From Rhizoclosmatium globosum (taxonomy: Eukaryota; Chytridiomycota; Chytridiomycetes; Chytridiales; Chytriomycetaceae), in NCBI GenBank assembly GCA_002104985.1, contig MCGO01000033.1:248001-312000 (forward strand): 64,000 bases of DNA. The letters run 5' to 3'. Positions 30,915 through 41,952 of this stretch are shown here, one piece after another. Below the pieces are notes generated by a model. That model was given only the letters and a program-made list of their open reading frames with translations, ran no database searches and had not been told where the DNA came from. The position numbers and the translations under genes were made by a program. Position 1 is the stretch's first letter. Each line of letters opens with the position of its first letter.

Positions 30915-32368
30915 ATGGATCAGTTGGTTGTGGACAAACTCCTCAGTCTCAAAAGCCGGAAGCTGCCGGAAAGTGGACAGTTGCAGCAGGAATTGTCTGA
31001 ACGGCGATACAGTTGTGGCGATTGGGTGTGTTTACTGTTTGATCAACAGCACAACTCATCAGTTCTTGACAGAACAGGCGTCAAATGCCTCAGCCACTCA
31101 CTCGCAACTGAAGGAAGAAACAAAGTTGTAGCCGATGGTCACGCAGAAGTGCTCTGTCGACGGGCGTTCATTCGGTAAACCTGACATCGTAAACTTGCTC
31201 CTGTTCCTCTTAACCAACCCAAAGGTTCCTCCTTCACCAAATGATTCTTGCATTCAAAAATGAAAAGAGTATCTTTACTCGTACACCCCCAGGATCTCAG
31301 TATCCCCTCGTCCTAAGTGTCCCAACCACAACATTCCACATGTACATCTCCCAATCGCCTTGTGGCGACGCGTCAATGACCTCATTAGATGAAACTCAAA
31401 CTGAAGATGAACGTTCGCAGAATGAATCAAAGCGACGGAAATTCTTGGATGGGTCGTCGTCACATTCACAAGAAAGTCCAACGGAGCCTGATGCATTCAC
31501 GAAAGCAAACAAAGAGGATTGGTCGTCGTGGTCGAAATGATTATTCATTACTTGGGGTATTGCGTACGAAGCCAGGACGAAGTGATAGTGAAATGAGTTG
31601 CAGCATGTCGTGCTCAGACAAAATTGCGAAATGGGGAGTTGTGGGAATCTCTGGAGCTTTGATTTCCCTTTTTGTGAAGGAGCCTGTGTATTTGGATTCT
31701 GTCAGTGTTGGGGATTTGTTTGAAAAGGAGGGCTTGAATCGAGCTTTGGTCAAAAGAATCGAGGGCGTGAAAGGTAAGCCCTTGTATGATTGCTGTGAAT
31801 TTTATTTATCTGATCTTGGCGTTCAGGATTGCCGGAACATTTCCAAATCAAGAAGCTTGATATCAGCAGTCCAAGGTTGACTTCCCATATAGCAAGTCAT
31901 TCCTCGAATCTAAACATACTGACAAACCGTCACCTACTACGTCTGATGTTTGTGAGTTCCTGCTCAGCTGATTCCAATCGTCATCCTAATACTTCTGCGA
32001 AAGGTCTTGGATGGACGAAAGGTGTCCCACACAATCCCCTCGAGGTCCTCAGCAGTAATGGACGCAAACAAGGACACGCGAAACGTAAAGGAGAGTGGCA
32101 TGAAAAGTCGGAGTCTGAACTGTGCAACAATCGATTACGTCTCTTATTCCTTGAGCTGATAGACGCAGCTCGTGCCGCAGATGCTCTTCCTGCTTGCTTA
32201 AAGTAAAGTGTTGATCCTGTTACCCAGATGCTAATCGTGATTAGGGACGTGAATCTTGTAAACGCAACATATCAGGAAATTAAATTGCATGCAAAAGAGT
32301 ACAATGATGCCAAGAAAGCGTTATTAGATAACGAGACATTCAGAGGATGGGTTGTGAAAGAGACCTGA
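30915..32368 (+). CDS. TAD1: tRNA-specific adenosine deaminase 1
   Basis: ADAT1/Tad1 converts adenosine 37 of tRNA-Ala to inosine. Visible motifs are the zinc/proton-shuttle D-G-H-A-E-V-L, Q-S-P-C-G-D-A-S, and R-T-K-P-G-R followed by S-M-S-C-S-D-K-I-A-K-W with the remaining zinc ligands. G-R-K-Q-G is near the C-terminus. Likely exons are 30915-31174, 31225-~31540, ~31540-31773, 31827-~31928, ~31981-32202 and 32245-32368. Two frame breaks occur: at about 31535 (an AAA run) and about 31871 (CC). Adding bases there restores the family sequence, including D-F-P-Y-S-K-S and then D-V-C-L-G-W across a GTGAGT intron. They look like assembly errors, though an intron at 31453-31516 could explain the first. 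Confidence 0.85.
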
Positions 32369-32506
32369 GTACAATAATAAATGCTCTCGTATGGTAATTG
32401 TACTGCATGCCCTTCTGTGCAAATTCAAAAGAGGACCATGGAACCTTTTAAGTAAATTAAGCTATACTTCTTGTACTTATTCACACGAAATAAGAACTTT
32501 CTTCAA

Positions 32507-33154
32507 ATGGTTGAGCTGAACGCAGAATTGTTGGACCAAGTCGACGCATACCTTCAGCTTCAATCAGAGATCGGCCAACTCCTCAGAAAGGTTTGATACC
32601 AGCCAACTCGTCCTTGCATGGGGCTAACATGCGGTTAGGGCTTCATGCATCTAGCAGAAGCAAAGTACGTTCTTGGACCTTTAAAACTCTCGCAACACTC
32701 ATACTCACGCAAAATGGAAGCAACCGCGTTCTGGTGAGTATTTGAATTTGTATATGATTCACAGTCGTCCTGACCGTCATGTACTTTAAAGCCTTCAAAT
32801 CGCTTCAGCTGCCGAACCAACGGACATTTCCGAACAGATCGAATCCTCACTGTCCAAGAAGAAACAAGCACGATTCGAAGGAGGAAGAAGGAGACAAAGG
32901 AGGAGGAACAAAGTGTGGAGGGTGAAGTTGAACTGACCGAGGAAGAGAAGGAAGCTCAACGGGAGAAGGAAATAGAAGAGCAGAAGAAGATGGAAAGGGC
33001 TGAGAGACTCAAGAACCCTCTTTATATGCTTGGAGGTGCTCTGCCGCCTCGTGCATTGAGAGAAGCTCAAACTGCTTTCAAAGAGGCTTTGGGGAAGATG
33101 TTGGAAGCCAAAGATATGTATGTTGTGTCTTCAACCTTTAGCAATGTGGAGTAA
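32507..33154 (+). CDS. VMA22: V-ATPase assembly factor Vma22/CCDC115
   Basis: Three exons (32507-32590, 32639-32733, 32809-33154) encode 174 residues, close to the yeast length. The acceptor at 32808 was chosen over an earlier AG because only it keeps the frame to the conserved C-terminus. The N-terminal helix has L-D-Q-V-D-A-Y-L-Q-L, then G-F-M-H-L-A-E-A-K-Y. A highly charged Glu/Lys middle follows, and then P-L-Y-M-L-G-G-A-L-P-P-R-A-L-R-E-A-Q, the family signature. The protein acts at the ER membrane in building the Vo sector of the vacuolar proton pump. Confidence 0.85.
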
Positions 33155-33287
33155 TTAGAAGTTATTATTTGCTGTGTTTTTGTTGTTCTACATTTGTTCC
33201 ATACTCTTTCATAACTGGATAATAATACTCTATCCAAAATCTTTGGGAAGGGCACCTCAACAGCCCCTCGCAACACACACCCCGACA

Positions 33288-34172
33288 ATGGAAGAATGGA
33301 AGAGCATCCTCCAACGCCTGAAGACTCTTGAAGAGTGCCGCAAGTCTGGCGACCTCGTCCTCAAAAAGATGAACAAGATTCACGGGAAAGTACTCGCCAA
33401 AGACAAGATGAACAGCAAAGTCGCGAAAACGCTTTTGGATGTGTATACGGAGACCAATGTGACTGCGAGCTTGGAGAAGAGGTTTGCTGATTGTTCTGTG
33501 TGAAAGTAGGGTTATGAATTGCCTACAACTTGCGTAGACTGCTGCCTACTCTGATTGATGACCTTGAAAAATTGGAGCGTAGTATGGAGAAGAAGCGCAA
33601 GGGGGATGAAAAGAGTGGATCCGTCCCAAAGAAACAGAGACCGTGAGTTCTTGACCATAACTCCAAAAGCTCATAATCTAAAATGATGCATTTTCATTCT
33701 TGGGGTTTCATTAAGTAGTGACGACGAGCCAATTGTCACGGTGGGTGCCCAAGTCGTGGTGAAACCAGGAAACGACTTTATTCTCGCGAACGTGATTCGG
33801 TACCGCCCTGATAAAGAGAAGTGGGAAGTGGAAGATGTAGATGAAGACGATGGCTTCAATGCAAAAAAGTATGTGTATTACTATTCATTCGCAACCACTT
33901 ACCATCTGTCAATAAGAAAATACCTCTCAACTATGAAACAAATTATTGTCCTACCGAAACCAAACGACCCCAACATCCGTGAATTCCCTGAAGGTCACAC
34001 AGTACTTGCGCTGTATCCTGGAACAACGTGTTTCTACAAAGGAATCGTGATGATGAAAGCGAGTGCAAATCCAATGAAGGAATATCTTGTGCGGTTTGAG
34101 GATGATGGGGATCAGGATCGGCCTGTCAAGGTGCAGCATTGTTTGGATTATCCGAAGCAGAAGAAGGGATGA
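33288..34172 (+). CDS. SGF29: SAGA-associated factor 29 (tandem Tudor)
   Basis: Four exons (33288-33481, 33538-33642, 33719-33868, 33917-34172), 234 residues. An N-terminal coiled coil with basic patch (M-E-K-K-R-K) is followed by the SGF29 tandem Tudor domain from about residue 100: V-G-A-Q-V-V-V-K, W-E-V-E-D-V-D, V-L-A-L-Y-P-G-T-T-C-F-Y-K-G and the closing V-R-F-E-D-D-G. The T-T-C-F-Y aromatic pocket reads trimethylated lysine 4 of histone H3 and recruits the SAGA acetyltransferase. Intact. Confidence 0.92.
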
Positions 34173-34324
34173 TAACTGTGGAGTTCTGATGACTATTAGT
34201 TGGGGCGTACAGTGAGAGTGTGAGAGTTTCTGTGGAATACAATTGTGATATAGTGATATAACCGTTTGTGGGATTATGGGACGATTCATTTTTGTTTTTC
34301 TCATCACAAACAAGCGACAAACAC

Positions 34325-35517
34325 ATGGGCAAGTTCCAACGACCCAAGAAGATGCCTGCTGGACTGTACCGGGTTTCCCTGAATACAGCAGTAAGTACTT
34401 TAAGTGGCCATGTGGCCATAACTGATGACATCAACAACAGAACTCCATCCCGGAAGCATTCGAATTGCTCCGTCATCAAGTTGAAGACGACCCAGACAGC
34501 AACGGCCACGCCGCACTTAAACAAGGCACAATCCTCTACTCAAACCTCTTTGGAAACGCAACACTTCCCGAGAAACTGCAACTCCTGGAACTGATGATTA
34601 AAGCTGCGAAATTGGGAGAGTCGGCGGAGACACCGAGACCCCCGGAGCTCTGTGACGCACTTCAGGATTTCATTCTGACGACGAGTGTGGACCATCCCCT
34701 TGTCCGGGCGGTGGGGCTGTACCTGGCTGCGGAAGTGACAAGGAAAGAGGACTTTTTGTATGGTGTCAAGGCAGCGCTTGAGGAATGCACGGCGGGAGAT
34801 GCAGCGGCGGGATTAGATGAGTATTCTGAAGGAGTCTTGAAAAAGTTTGGGTGTGAAGTGGATACGGCTCTGTTTTGGTGTGACGAGGGGGCTAGGAAGG
34901 CGAGTGACCTTTGGGAGCGGGGACAAATCAAGCAACTGCGAAACTTTTCAATGAGTCGGATACGGACATTACCGCCTGGATTGAATTATTACTTGGAGTA
35001 TTACTTGGGCATGTATATGAGGACATTTCATATTGATTTTGAGGAGGGATGCCCCACGACGGTGCAGGATGAGGAGTTTATTGTGGAATTTGCGAGGGAT
35101 AGTCGGCACCATATGTTCCATCGTGCGATTGCTGGATTCTGTGCGTGGAAAATATCCATCTTGTTGAATAGTCCTGTGCCGAAACGACTTGCGACGGCAC
35201 TTGAGCGGTTCAAGAGTATTCCGCGGGAAGAATTACAGAGCACGATATGGGGTTATATGGATGTGATCGAAACGCTGGATTCAGCCATCTATGGAAAGAC
35301 TGTTGGATGGGTTGTGTTGATTGAGAGTGCAGCAAAGAGCCCAAGCATTCAAGAAAACTGGAGTGGCCACAGCTGTGCAGGATGTTCGACACACAGTATT
35401 CATTCTACGGAGGGATCATTTAAAAAGTGTTCCAAATGTCAAGGGCGGTATTATTGCTCGAGCAGTTGCCAGTTGAAGGATTGGAAGGCAGGACACAAGT
35501 ACTCTTGCATGTCTTGA
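34325..35517 (+). CDS. MYND zinc-finger protein, 380 aa
   Basis: Two exons, 34325-34390 and 34441-35517. The C-terminal 45 residues form a MYND finger with C-x2-C, K-K-C-S-K-C, Y-Y-C-S-x3-C and H-x3-C ligands. The rest is a predicted helical repeat region (L-C-D-A-L-Q-D-F-I-L, A-V-G-L-Y-L-A-A-E-V, Y-Y-L-E-Y-Y-L-G-M-Y) that may form TPR-like hairpins. No SET domain is present. MYND fingers bind Pro-rich peptides. Similar MYND proteins are numerous in chytrids and mushrooms, and their partners are mostly unknown. Confidence 0.75.
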
Positions 35518-35630
35518 TTCTCTTTGTTTGAGTTTGTGCATCATTTTTAGTCTTAGAGTTTTCAGTTCACGAATGTATTTACGTTATTTGGTTATTTGGT
35601 TTGTTTTGATTTCTGTCTGAGTTGGTTGAA

Positions 35631-38600
35631 ATGCGGCGATTCAGCACCACTGCGACTGGCAGGCCACCACTAGTACAAAGCAAGTTGGATTCAACTACTC
35701 CGAGTACTTGTACTGACGCTAAAGCAGACGCCGCGCCACGCACGAACGCCGTGTCGATCCAGATGCTTCCCCCGTTTCTCCACTCGCAACTCTTCCCGTC
35801 GCCCTCGCCGCCGCCACCCGAATTCGCGGCGTCTCTTTCGAAGCGGCTTCTTTCCGCGTTCGATCTTCTCGGAAAACAGGAACCGCCAATCAGCGACGTC
35901 GCCCTGGCCCTGCCTCAACTCGCGTCAAACTCGCTCGAATCGCACTTTCGCGTAATTGGAACTGACGCCGCAGAGCCATTCAGAACACTCACGTCGCACT
36001 TGGCCGCCGCGTCGTTGCCCGCGCGTCCGAAAACTTGGTCAAAGTCTGCTGGCTGGACACGCTACAATTCAGATGGATCTGCGACAAACGTGCCCTTTCC
36101 TGAATGCAAGGCCCTCGTATTTGATATTGAAAACATGTGGGCGGTGTCGCCATTTGCTATCATGGCTGTTGCTGCATCTGAAAACTTTTGGTATTCTTGG
36201 GTCTCACCTGAACTCGCTGACCTCGTCTCTCCTCCGAAATCAAATAAGAGAAGGACAAAGATTGCTGCGTCTCCAATCAGTGATTCTGTTGAATTCAAAA
36301 CTCTGATTCCTCTTGGCCTCAATGACTCCACACCACGCGTTATTGTCGGCCACAATGTCTCATATGATCGTGCACGCGTCCTTGAAGAATATAGCTCTTT
36401 AAATGAAAATAAGGTTGCTTGGATTGATACTCTCTCGCTTCACTCTGCTGTCGGTGGTCTTTCGTCCCAACAACGTGCGGCTTGGATGCAATACAAGAAA
36501 GCAGCTGCCGATTTGGAATCAACTAAAGAAGATATTTCAGACGACTTGACGCCGACTGAAAAATATGATAAGCTGACCGACAAGCTTGGTACTGTTACAG
36601 GTTACAAAAAGGATTGGATGGAAGTTGGGTCTATGAATTCATTGAAACACGTTGCAAAACTCTACCTCAACAAGGACATCTCAAAAGATCCTCGTGCTGT
36701 TTTTGAGTCAGGAGATATTACTCAAGTCGTCGAAAACTTTGATACTCTCATGGAATACTGTGCAACAGATGTCTCAACCACCCACGAAATCCTCGCCGTT
36801 GTCTTTCCCCGATTCATGCAAAATGCCCCATCCAGTCTCATTCGCGGGTATGGTGGAGATGGGGAAATGTTTCCTGCCAACCACAAACGACTGGTTTGAT
36901 TACATGGATCGATCAGAGAAAGTGTGTGAAGAACATTCTCAGTTTACGGAAAAGACCTTTTTGGAATTGGCAGAAAGTGCGTTGGAATTGAGGCATAAGG
37001 AGAAATGGAAAGAGAATGAGTGGTTGAGGAGGTTGGATTGGACTCCTTGTTCTACGCGTGGGAAAATATTTCCTGGGTATCCCATGTGTAAGTAGTTTCT
37101 CTGAGTTAAGTCAGTTGAGAAGAGAGGACAGAACTCATTGAGCGAAGCGAATGCTTTATGGCGTGCGGATAGAATTGTAGACGATGTGACTAATTTTAAG
37201 TGGAGATTTGGAACAGCCTTTGCTCATTCCGCGTTATTTAGGGTATCGTGAACTGTGGGATAGCAAAGCTAAAGCCATCAAGATTACTAGCAGCAAAAGA
37301 ATTGCCCCATATCTTCTTCAACTGTCTTGGCGGTCATTCCCAATGTATTACAACAAGGCTAAGGGATGGATGTACCGAGTTCCAAACACCGATACAACCA
37401 CGTGATCAAGGAACCAGCTGTTGACCTAAAAGACTGTTTAAACCCAGACGACAAGCTGTACGACCCTCTCTCACGAAAGAAGAACTAGAAACCCACAAAT
37501 TCTACAAAATTCCGCACAAAGACGGCGAAGAAGAAAACTGTGGAAACCCACTCAGCAAAAGCTACATTACCCATTTCGAGTCAGGCCTTCTTGGCAGCAA
37601 ATACCCCACCGCCAACGAAATCCTCACTCGCAAAGCAATGTGCAGTTACTGGGTCTCAAACCGTTCCCGCATCCAATCCCAATTCGCCGTCCAAACCACA
37701 AGCTTCACCGACAACAACAACAAACCCGGATACATCATTCTCCCACAGATGGTCGCCATGGGTACCGTAACCCGCCGCGCCGTCGAAAGCACATGGCTCA
37801 CCGCCTCAAACGCCAAGAAAACACGCGTCGGATCTGAACTCAAGACCCTCATCCGCGCGCCACCCGGGTACTCGTTCGTCGGCGCCGACGTTGACAGCGA
37901 AGAGCTTTGGATCTGCTCGTTACTGGGCGACGCGCAATTCGGGATCCATGGGGCGACGCCTGTTGGGTTCATGACGCTTCAAGGGAGTAAATCAAAGGGC
38001 ACGGATTTGCATACGGTTACGGGTCGGATTGTTGGGATTAGTCGCGACGTTGCCAAGATTTTCAATTATAGTCGGTTGTATGGTGCTGGGGCGAGGCATT
38101 CTACGCAGTTGTTGTTGCAGCATGCTCCTGGCGTTGAGAAGGAAGAAGCTGCTGCGAAAATTAAGAGGTTGTTTGCGGAGACGAAGGGGGTCAAGTGTAA
38201 AGCTGTTGGAGGGTGGAAGGATGTGTGGGTTGGTGGGAGTGAGAGTTTTGTGTTTAATGCGTTGGAAGGCATTGCGAATTCTGAGTGTCCAAGGACACCT
38301 GTTCTTGGGTGTGAGATTCCTGATAGTTTGATGCCAAAAGTTGTCAAGTCGGATGTAAGTTTTTGTTGGATTCTTGTTTTGAAAATGTTTTGACAATATG
38401 CTGTGCACAGTTTTCAACGAGTCGTGTCAACTGGGTTGTCAGTCTTCTGGTGTTGATTATTGCACTTGCTTCTTGTAGCCACAAAGTATCTGTTCCGACG
38501 CTTTAAAATTAAGGGGCGATTTATGATTAGTATCCATGACGAAGTACGATATATGGTAGCGAAGGAGCATGAAGACCTTGCTGCACTAGCCCTACAGATT

Positions 38601-39419
38601 AGCAACTTGTGGACGCGCGCACTGTTTGCGAGTCGCGTTGGGATTGACGATTTGCCCTTGGTAAAGAGTTAAACCTGTTTTCCTGGATTTGTAGCTAATC
38701 TCAAAACTACATGTCACAGAATATTGCGTTCTTTTCAGCCGTTGATATCGACCACTGTCTCCGAAAGGAGGTGGATCAATCGTGCATCACACCGACAAAC
38801 ACTGAAGCGATTCCGAACGGACGTAACGCGACCATCTATGATACTCTAGCCGCTGTTCAAGCGTTGGTGCCAAATGGGGATTTGAACGCCTTGTATGGTG
38901 AAGAACTTGAGTCCGTCAAGCTCATACAAGCTCTTTGAAAAAGGAGTTGGAAAAGAATGATAAAGAACGTGAAACGAAGAGATATGGATCGTACTTGGCT
39001 AGAAGTTCAAATGTGCAAGAGCAGTGCTGAGGCGCGAAAGTTGGTTGAATCTGAAAAGCCTTCAACAAAATGGGATATGTGGAAGGACACCCCACGTCAA
39101 GTTATTTGTGAGGCTGATCCATCTTTACCGCAAAAAGAAGTCAAGCCTTTCAAAAAATCATATACGAGACGGGATACAGCTCCCGCAAGATCTAGCCGAA
39201 GCTTCACCTCTGTCCACGCAGCCGCAAGTGAAGAAGAGTTATTCGCAAGGAAAGCCTAAAGATACTGGATCAAAACCGATCAAACCTGTTTATCGAAGGA
39301 AGGAGCAGGAAGAGAGTGAGATTGAAGTGAGTGTACTTGAAGGAATTCAAGCGGTAGCTATGCCACGGAGAAGGCAAGGCACGTTTTCCGCACCTAGGAG
39401 AAAACCCGGAATTGAATAA
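35631..39419 (+). CDS. MIP1: Mitochondrial DNA polymerase gamma, with several frame breaks
   Basis: All catalytic blocks are present. Exonuclease: [29 protein letters not shown]. Polymerase: [10 protein letters not shown], motif [14 protein letters not shown], and motif C I-H-D-E-V-R-Y. The N-terminus (M-R-R-F-S-T-T) suits a mitochondrial import signal. Clear introns are 37086-37200, about 38354-38410 and 38661-38719. The frame breaks near 36822-36829, 37397, 37470, 38424 and 38456, and again in the charged C-terminal extension after 38930. At the first and at 38424/38456, lengthening short homopolymers restores family residues (K-C-P-H-P-V; N-W-V-V-Q-S-S-G-V-D-Y-L-H). Probably one intact essential gene with sequence errors. 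Confidence 0.88.
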
Positions 39420-39561
39420 TAAAAGGACGTGTTTTTGCAGTGTGACTTTGTTTCGCTGAGTTTTTCTGATAAGTTTCCTACAAATTTAATTTGAGTCACC
39501 CACCTTCAAATGACAGTGGTTCGTTGCCCATGTGTACGCCATTTAAGAGTATGCATTACTA

Positions 39562-40797
39562 ATGCACCGAATCGCACAGGCTGAGACGGTGTTTGTGTCA
39601 GTGCGAGATGAAGGGTCGCCCGTGTGTGTTGTGTGCCATTTGATCGGAGCGCACGTTGGCACTGCGCTCGACGATGTTCTCCTTCTTCAGCCCGAGTGCG
39701 GCCACGTTGTCCACGCGCACTGTCTTGCCCCGCGCGTGGCCGACGACGGGTCCTGCGCGTGTCCGGCTGCCCGCTGCCAAAACACGTGGTCAATCAGAAG
39801 GACCGGGCCCTGTGTCGCCGAATCAATCGAGGAGTTTCAGCTGCTGCTGCTGACCCAGGAAGACGCAAATCTAAATGCTGCCCTGGCGGAGTCGGAATCG
39901 GATTTCTCGGACCTGTGCCACTCCCAAGCAGCTACTATCAATATTCAAGCATTGAATACTGATTTCACGGTCCTGAATCTAAGTGAAATCACTACATCGT
40001 CGCCAACGCCATTCACTCTCCATGATGCAACGCATACTCCTGATACTGCTTTTCTACGTGATTCTATGCAGGTCCGCACCTGCGATATTTGCAGGCAACG
40101 AGATCCATATGAAGGCACTTTCCTTGAAGGTCATGTACTTATTCAGCCGAATTGTAATCACTCGTATCATGATCGATGTTTGGCTCCATTCCTCACTTTG
40201 AATGAATGCCCTGTTTGTAAAATTCCATGGCATCTGCCTGGAACCACTCTCGCTACAATTATTGTTACAAATACGACTCAAGAGTACGAAGCATTGTTTG
40301 GGCCGATTCCCACTGATGCAATGCGAGCAGCAAACATTCCTCCAAATTACGACACAACTGTTTCTCATCAACCCATCCAAAACCCTCCAAATGTTACCAT
40401 GTTCCTTCATATTCCCGATAATGGCCGTAAAACTTGTCAACTTTGCAACACAATCAGTCCATATGTTGGAACAGTCCTCGAAGACATGTTACTAACGCAG
40501 CCCGAATGCAATAACACTTTTCATGAAGCGTGTCTGGCCCCTCATCTGCCAAAACGAAAATGCCCAATCTGCTTTGTGGATTGGATCTTACCAACCTATT
40601 TAGTGGGTACACTCACCATCTTTGAAACGGAAGAAGAATATGATTCGGTTCTGAGAACGCGGCAAAAGAAGGCACACGAATATCGGGCAAATGAAGAGCA
40701 TCAGAGATTAGGCGGTGAATCAAATCTGCCTCCTCCGATTGTGCATTTGGACAACCTCAACGAAATGCCACCAAATTATCATGAACTTACAAATTAG
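39562..40797 (+). CDS. Protein with three tandem RING-like zinc fingers, 411 aa
   Basis: Single exon. Three related modules at about residues 20-75, 170-225 and 290-340 each follow the pattern C-x2-C, a G-T-x-L-x-D/E turn, Q-P-x-C-x4-H, C-L-A-P and C-P-x-C, a RING-H2-like arrangement. The linkers share E-E-(F/Y)-E/Q after each module, so the unit of duplication is larger than the finger. Module 1 is more divergent, with a C-A-C-P-A-A-R-C second half. In module 3 an Asn stands where module 2 has the first His. RING proteins are usually ubiquitin ligases. Nothing else in the protein suggests a substrate. Confidence 0.72.
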   Translation: MHRIAQAETVFVSVRDEGSPVCVVCHLIGAHVGTALDDVLLLQPECGHVVHAHCLAPRVADDGSCACPAARCQNTWSIRRTGPCVAESIEEFQLLLLTQEDANLNAALAESESDFSDLCHSQAATINIQALNTDFTVLNLSEITTSSPTPFTLHDATHTPDTAFLRDSMQVRTCDICRQRDPYEGTFLEGHVLIQPNCNHSYHDRCLAPFLTLNECPVCKIPWHLPGTTLATIIVTNTTQEYEALFGPIPTDAMRAANIPPNYDTTVSHQPIQNPPNVTMFLHIPDNGRKTCQLCNTISPYVGTVLEDMLLTQPECNNTFHEACLAPHLPKRKCPICFVDWILPTYLVGTLTIFETEEEYDSVLRTRQKKAHEYRANEEHQRLGGESNLPPPIVHLDNLNEMPPNYHELTN

Positions 40798-40896
40798 ATT
40801 ACATAATATCATATTATATTGTTTACTGCATTAAATCGCTTGTTTCCAACCGTTAATAAACATTTTTTCTATACCACAAATATAATTCAAGGCCAT

Positions 40897-41809
40897 TTAA
40901 ATTGTTGAAGGTGGATTCTTGGAAGTCTGACGAGAGCCGCCAGAAGTGTGAGAAGAATTTACATTATCGTACATATGTCGCAGCGACACTTTCATCGCAA
41001 ACAAGACAGCAACCACAAAGTTCATCAAACAACTATAAGCTGACGTCTCGATCAGATAAAACGGCCAGTAATATGGATTCGTCGACCTTGAGGTAACAAA
41101 AAGTAAACTCCAATCGACACAGACCACAAAGGAACTGTCAAGAAACACGCTCCACTCGCCAACATTCCATATCGTGAAATTAAGACAAACGCTGGATCAA
41201 TAGGTACCGAGAGATCAACCTGGGTCCGCCGAAGATACCGTACAAAACAAACCAAGAACAACGTATCAAACGCCGCCAGTGTAATTGTACACAAAATCTG
41301 ACTACATTGATACCAAAAAAACTCGCTCTTTCCTGAAGCTTTAAACGCGTCGATATTGATCAGCTTGATAACCGCCAACAAGACTGGAATCAGGAATATC
41401 GAAAGCGGAACGGCCCAACATGAGCTCACGAGCTTATACGTCCAAGGAAACATTGCGTCTAGTTGTGTTGAAGACCTTACAAATGAAAAGTACAGGTAAC
41501 TGAGAGCCCAGAGGGCTTGGCATGAATCAACAACCACTTCAAGTAGGGCTTGCGTTTGACTTGACAGTTCTCCGTTATCATATCGAGTGAGGAAATATTG
41601 CACAATGTCGTATCCAATGAGTGATATTGTTCCCGTGAGCAGAGACACGTTGAATGAGTTAAGGACCTTTTCTTTCCTCTGTTACTTCGAAAGATGATAT
41701 CAAAGTATCCTATAAAGAAGACTAGTGACGCAAGCATCGCGATTGCAAACACGGAGAGTACGATGTAGACGTACGACACTTTGATGTCGATATCGTTGAG
41801 AACCGCCAT
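40897..41809 (-). CDS. Seven-helix membrane protein, GPCR-like
   Basis: The frame divides into two or three exons. Seven hydrophobic segments can be counted; the first begins Y-V-Y-I-V-L-S-V-F and the last lies in Y-Y-W-P-F-Y-L-I-E. A basic first inner loop (R-K-E-K) and a Ser/Thr-rich C-terminal tail fit a G-protein-coupled receptor topology. The first junction is best explained by a 44-bp intron ending in AACAG before 41675. The second is a 38-41-bp intron ending in CTCAAG near 41090. Both donors are weak (GTCTTC; GTGGTC or GTCTGT), so the splice sites are uncertain. I do not recognise the family. Confidence 0.6.
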
Positions 41810-41952
41810 TGTTTTTATGTTACCGCTTTGACAATGAATTTTTTTGTAAAATCAAGTAAGTTGGGCAACATTACAGTTAATCGTCAATTTTATAATGAAA
41901 TAGTTCCGGTGATGAAATTATATTCATCGCAAGCTACGGCGAAACCTGTCAA

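Noticed and set aside
34126..34524. Minus-strand open frame opposite the MYND gene start
   Set aside because: No domain, and it lies opposite well-supported exons of two genes.
37086..37200. Long intron in polymerase gamma as a possible nested element
   Set aside because: 115 bp is long for this genome, but it has no repeat ends or duplication; it is treated as an ordinary intron.
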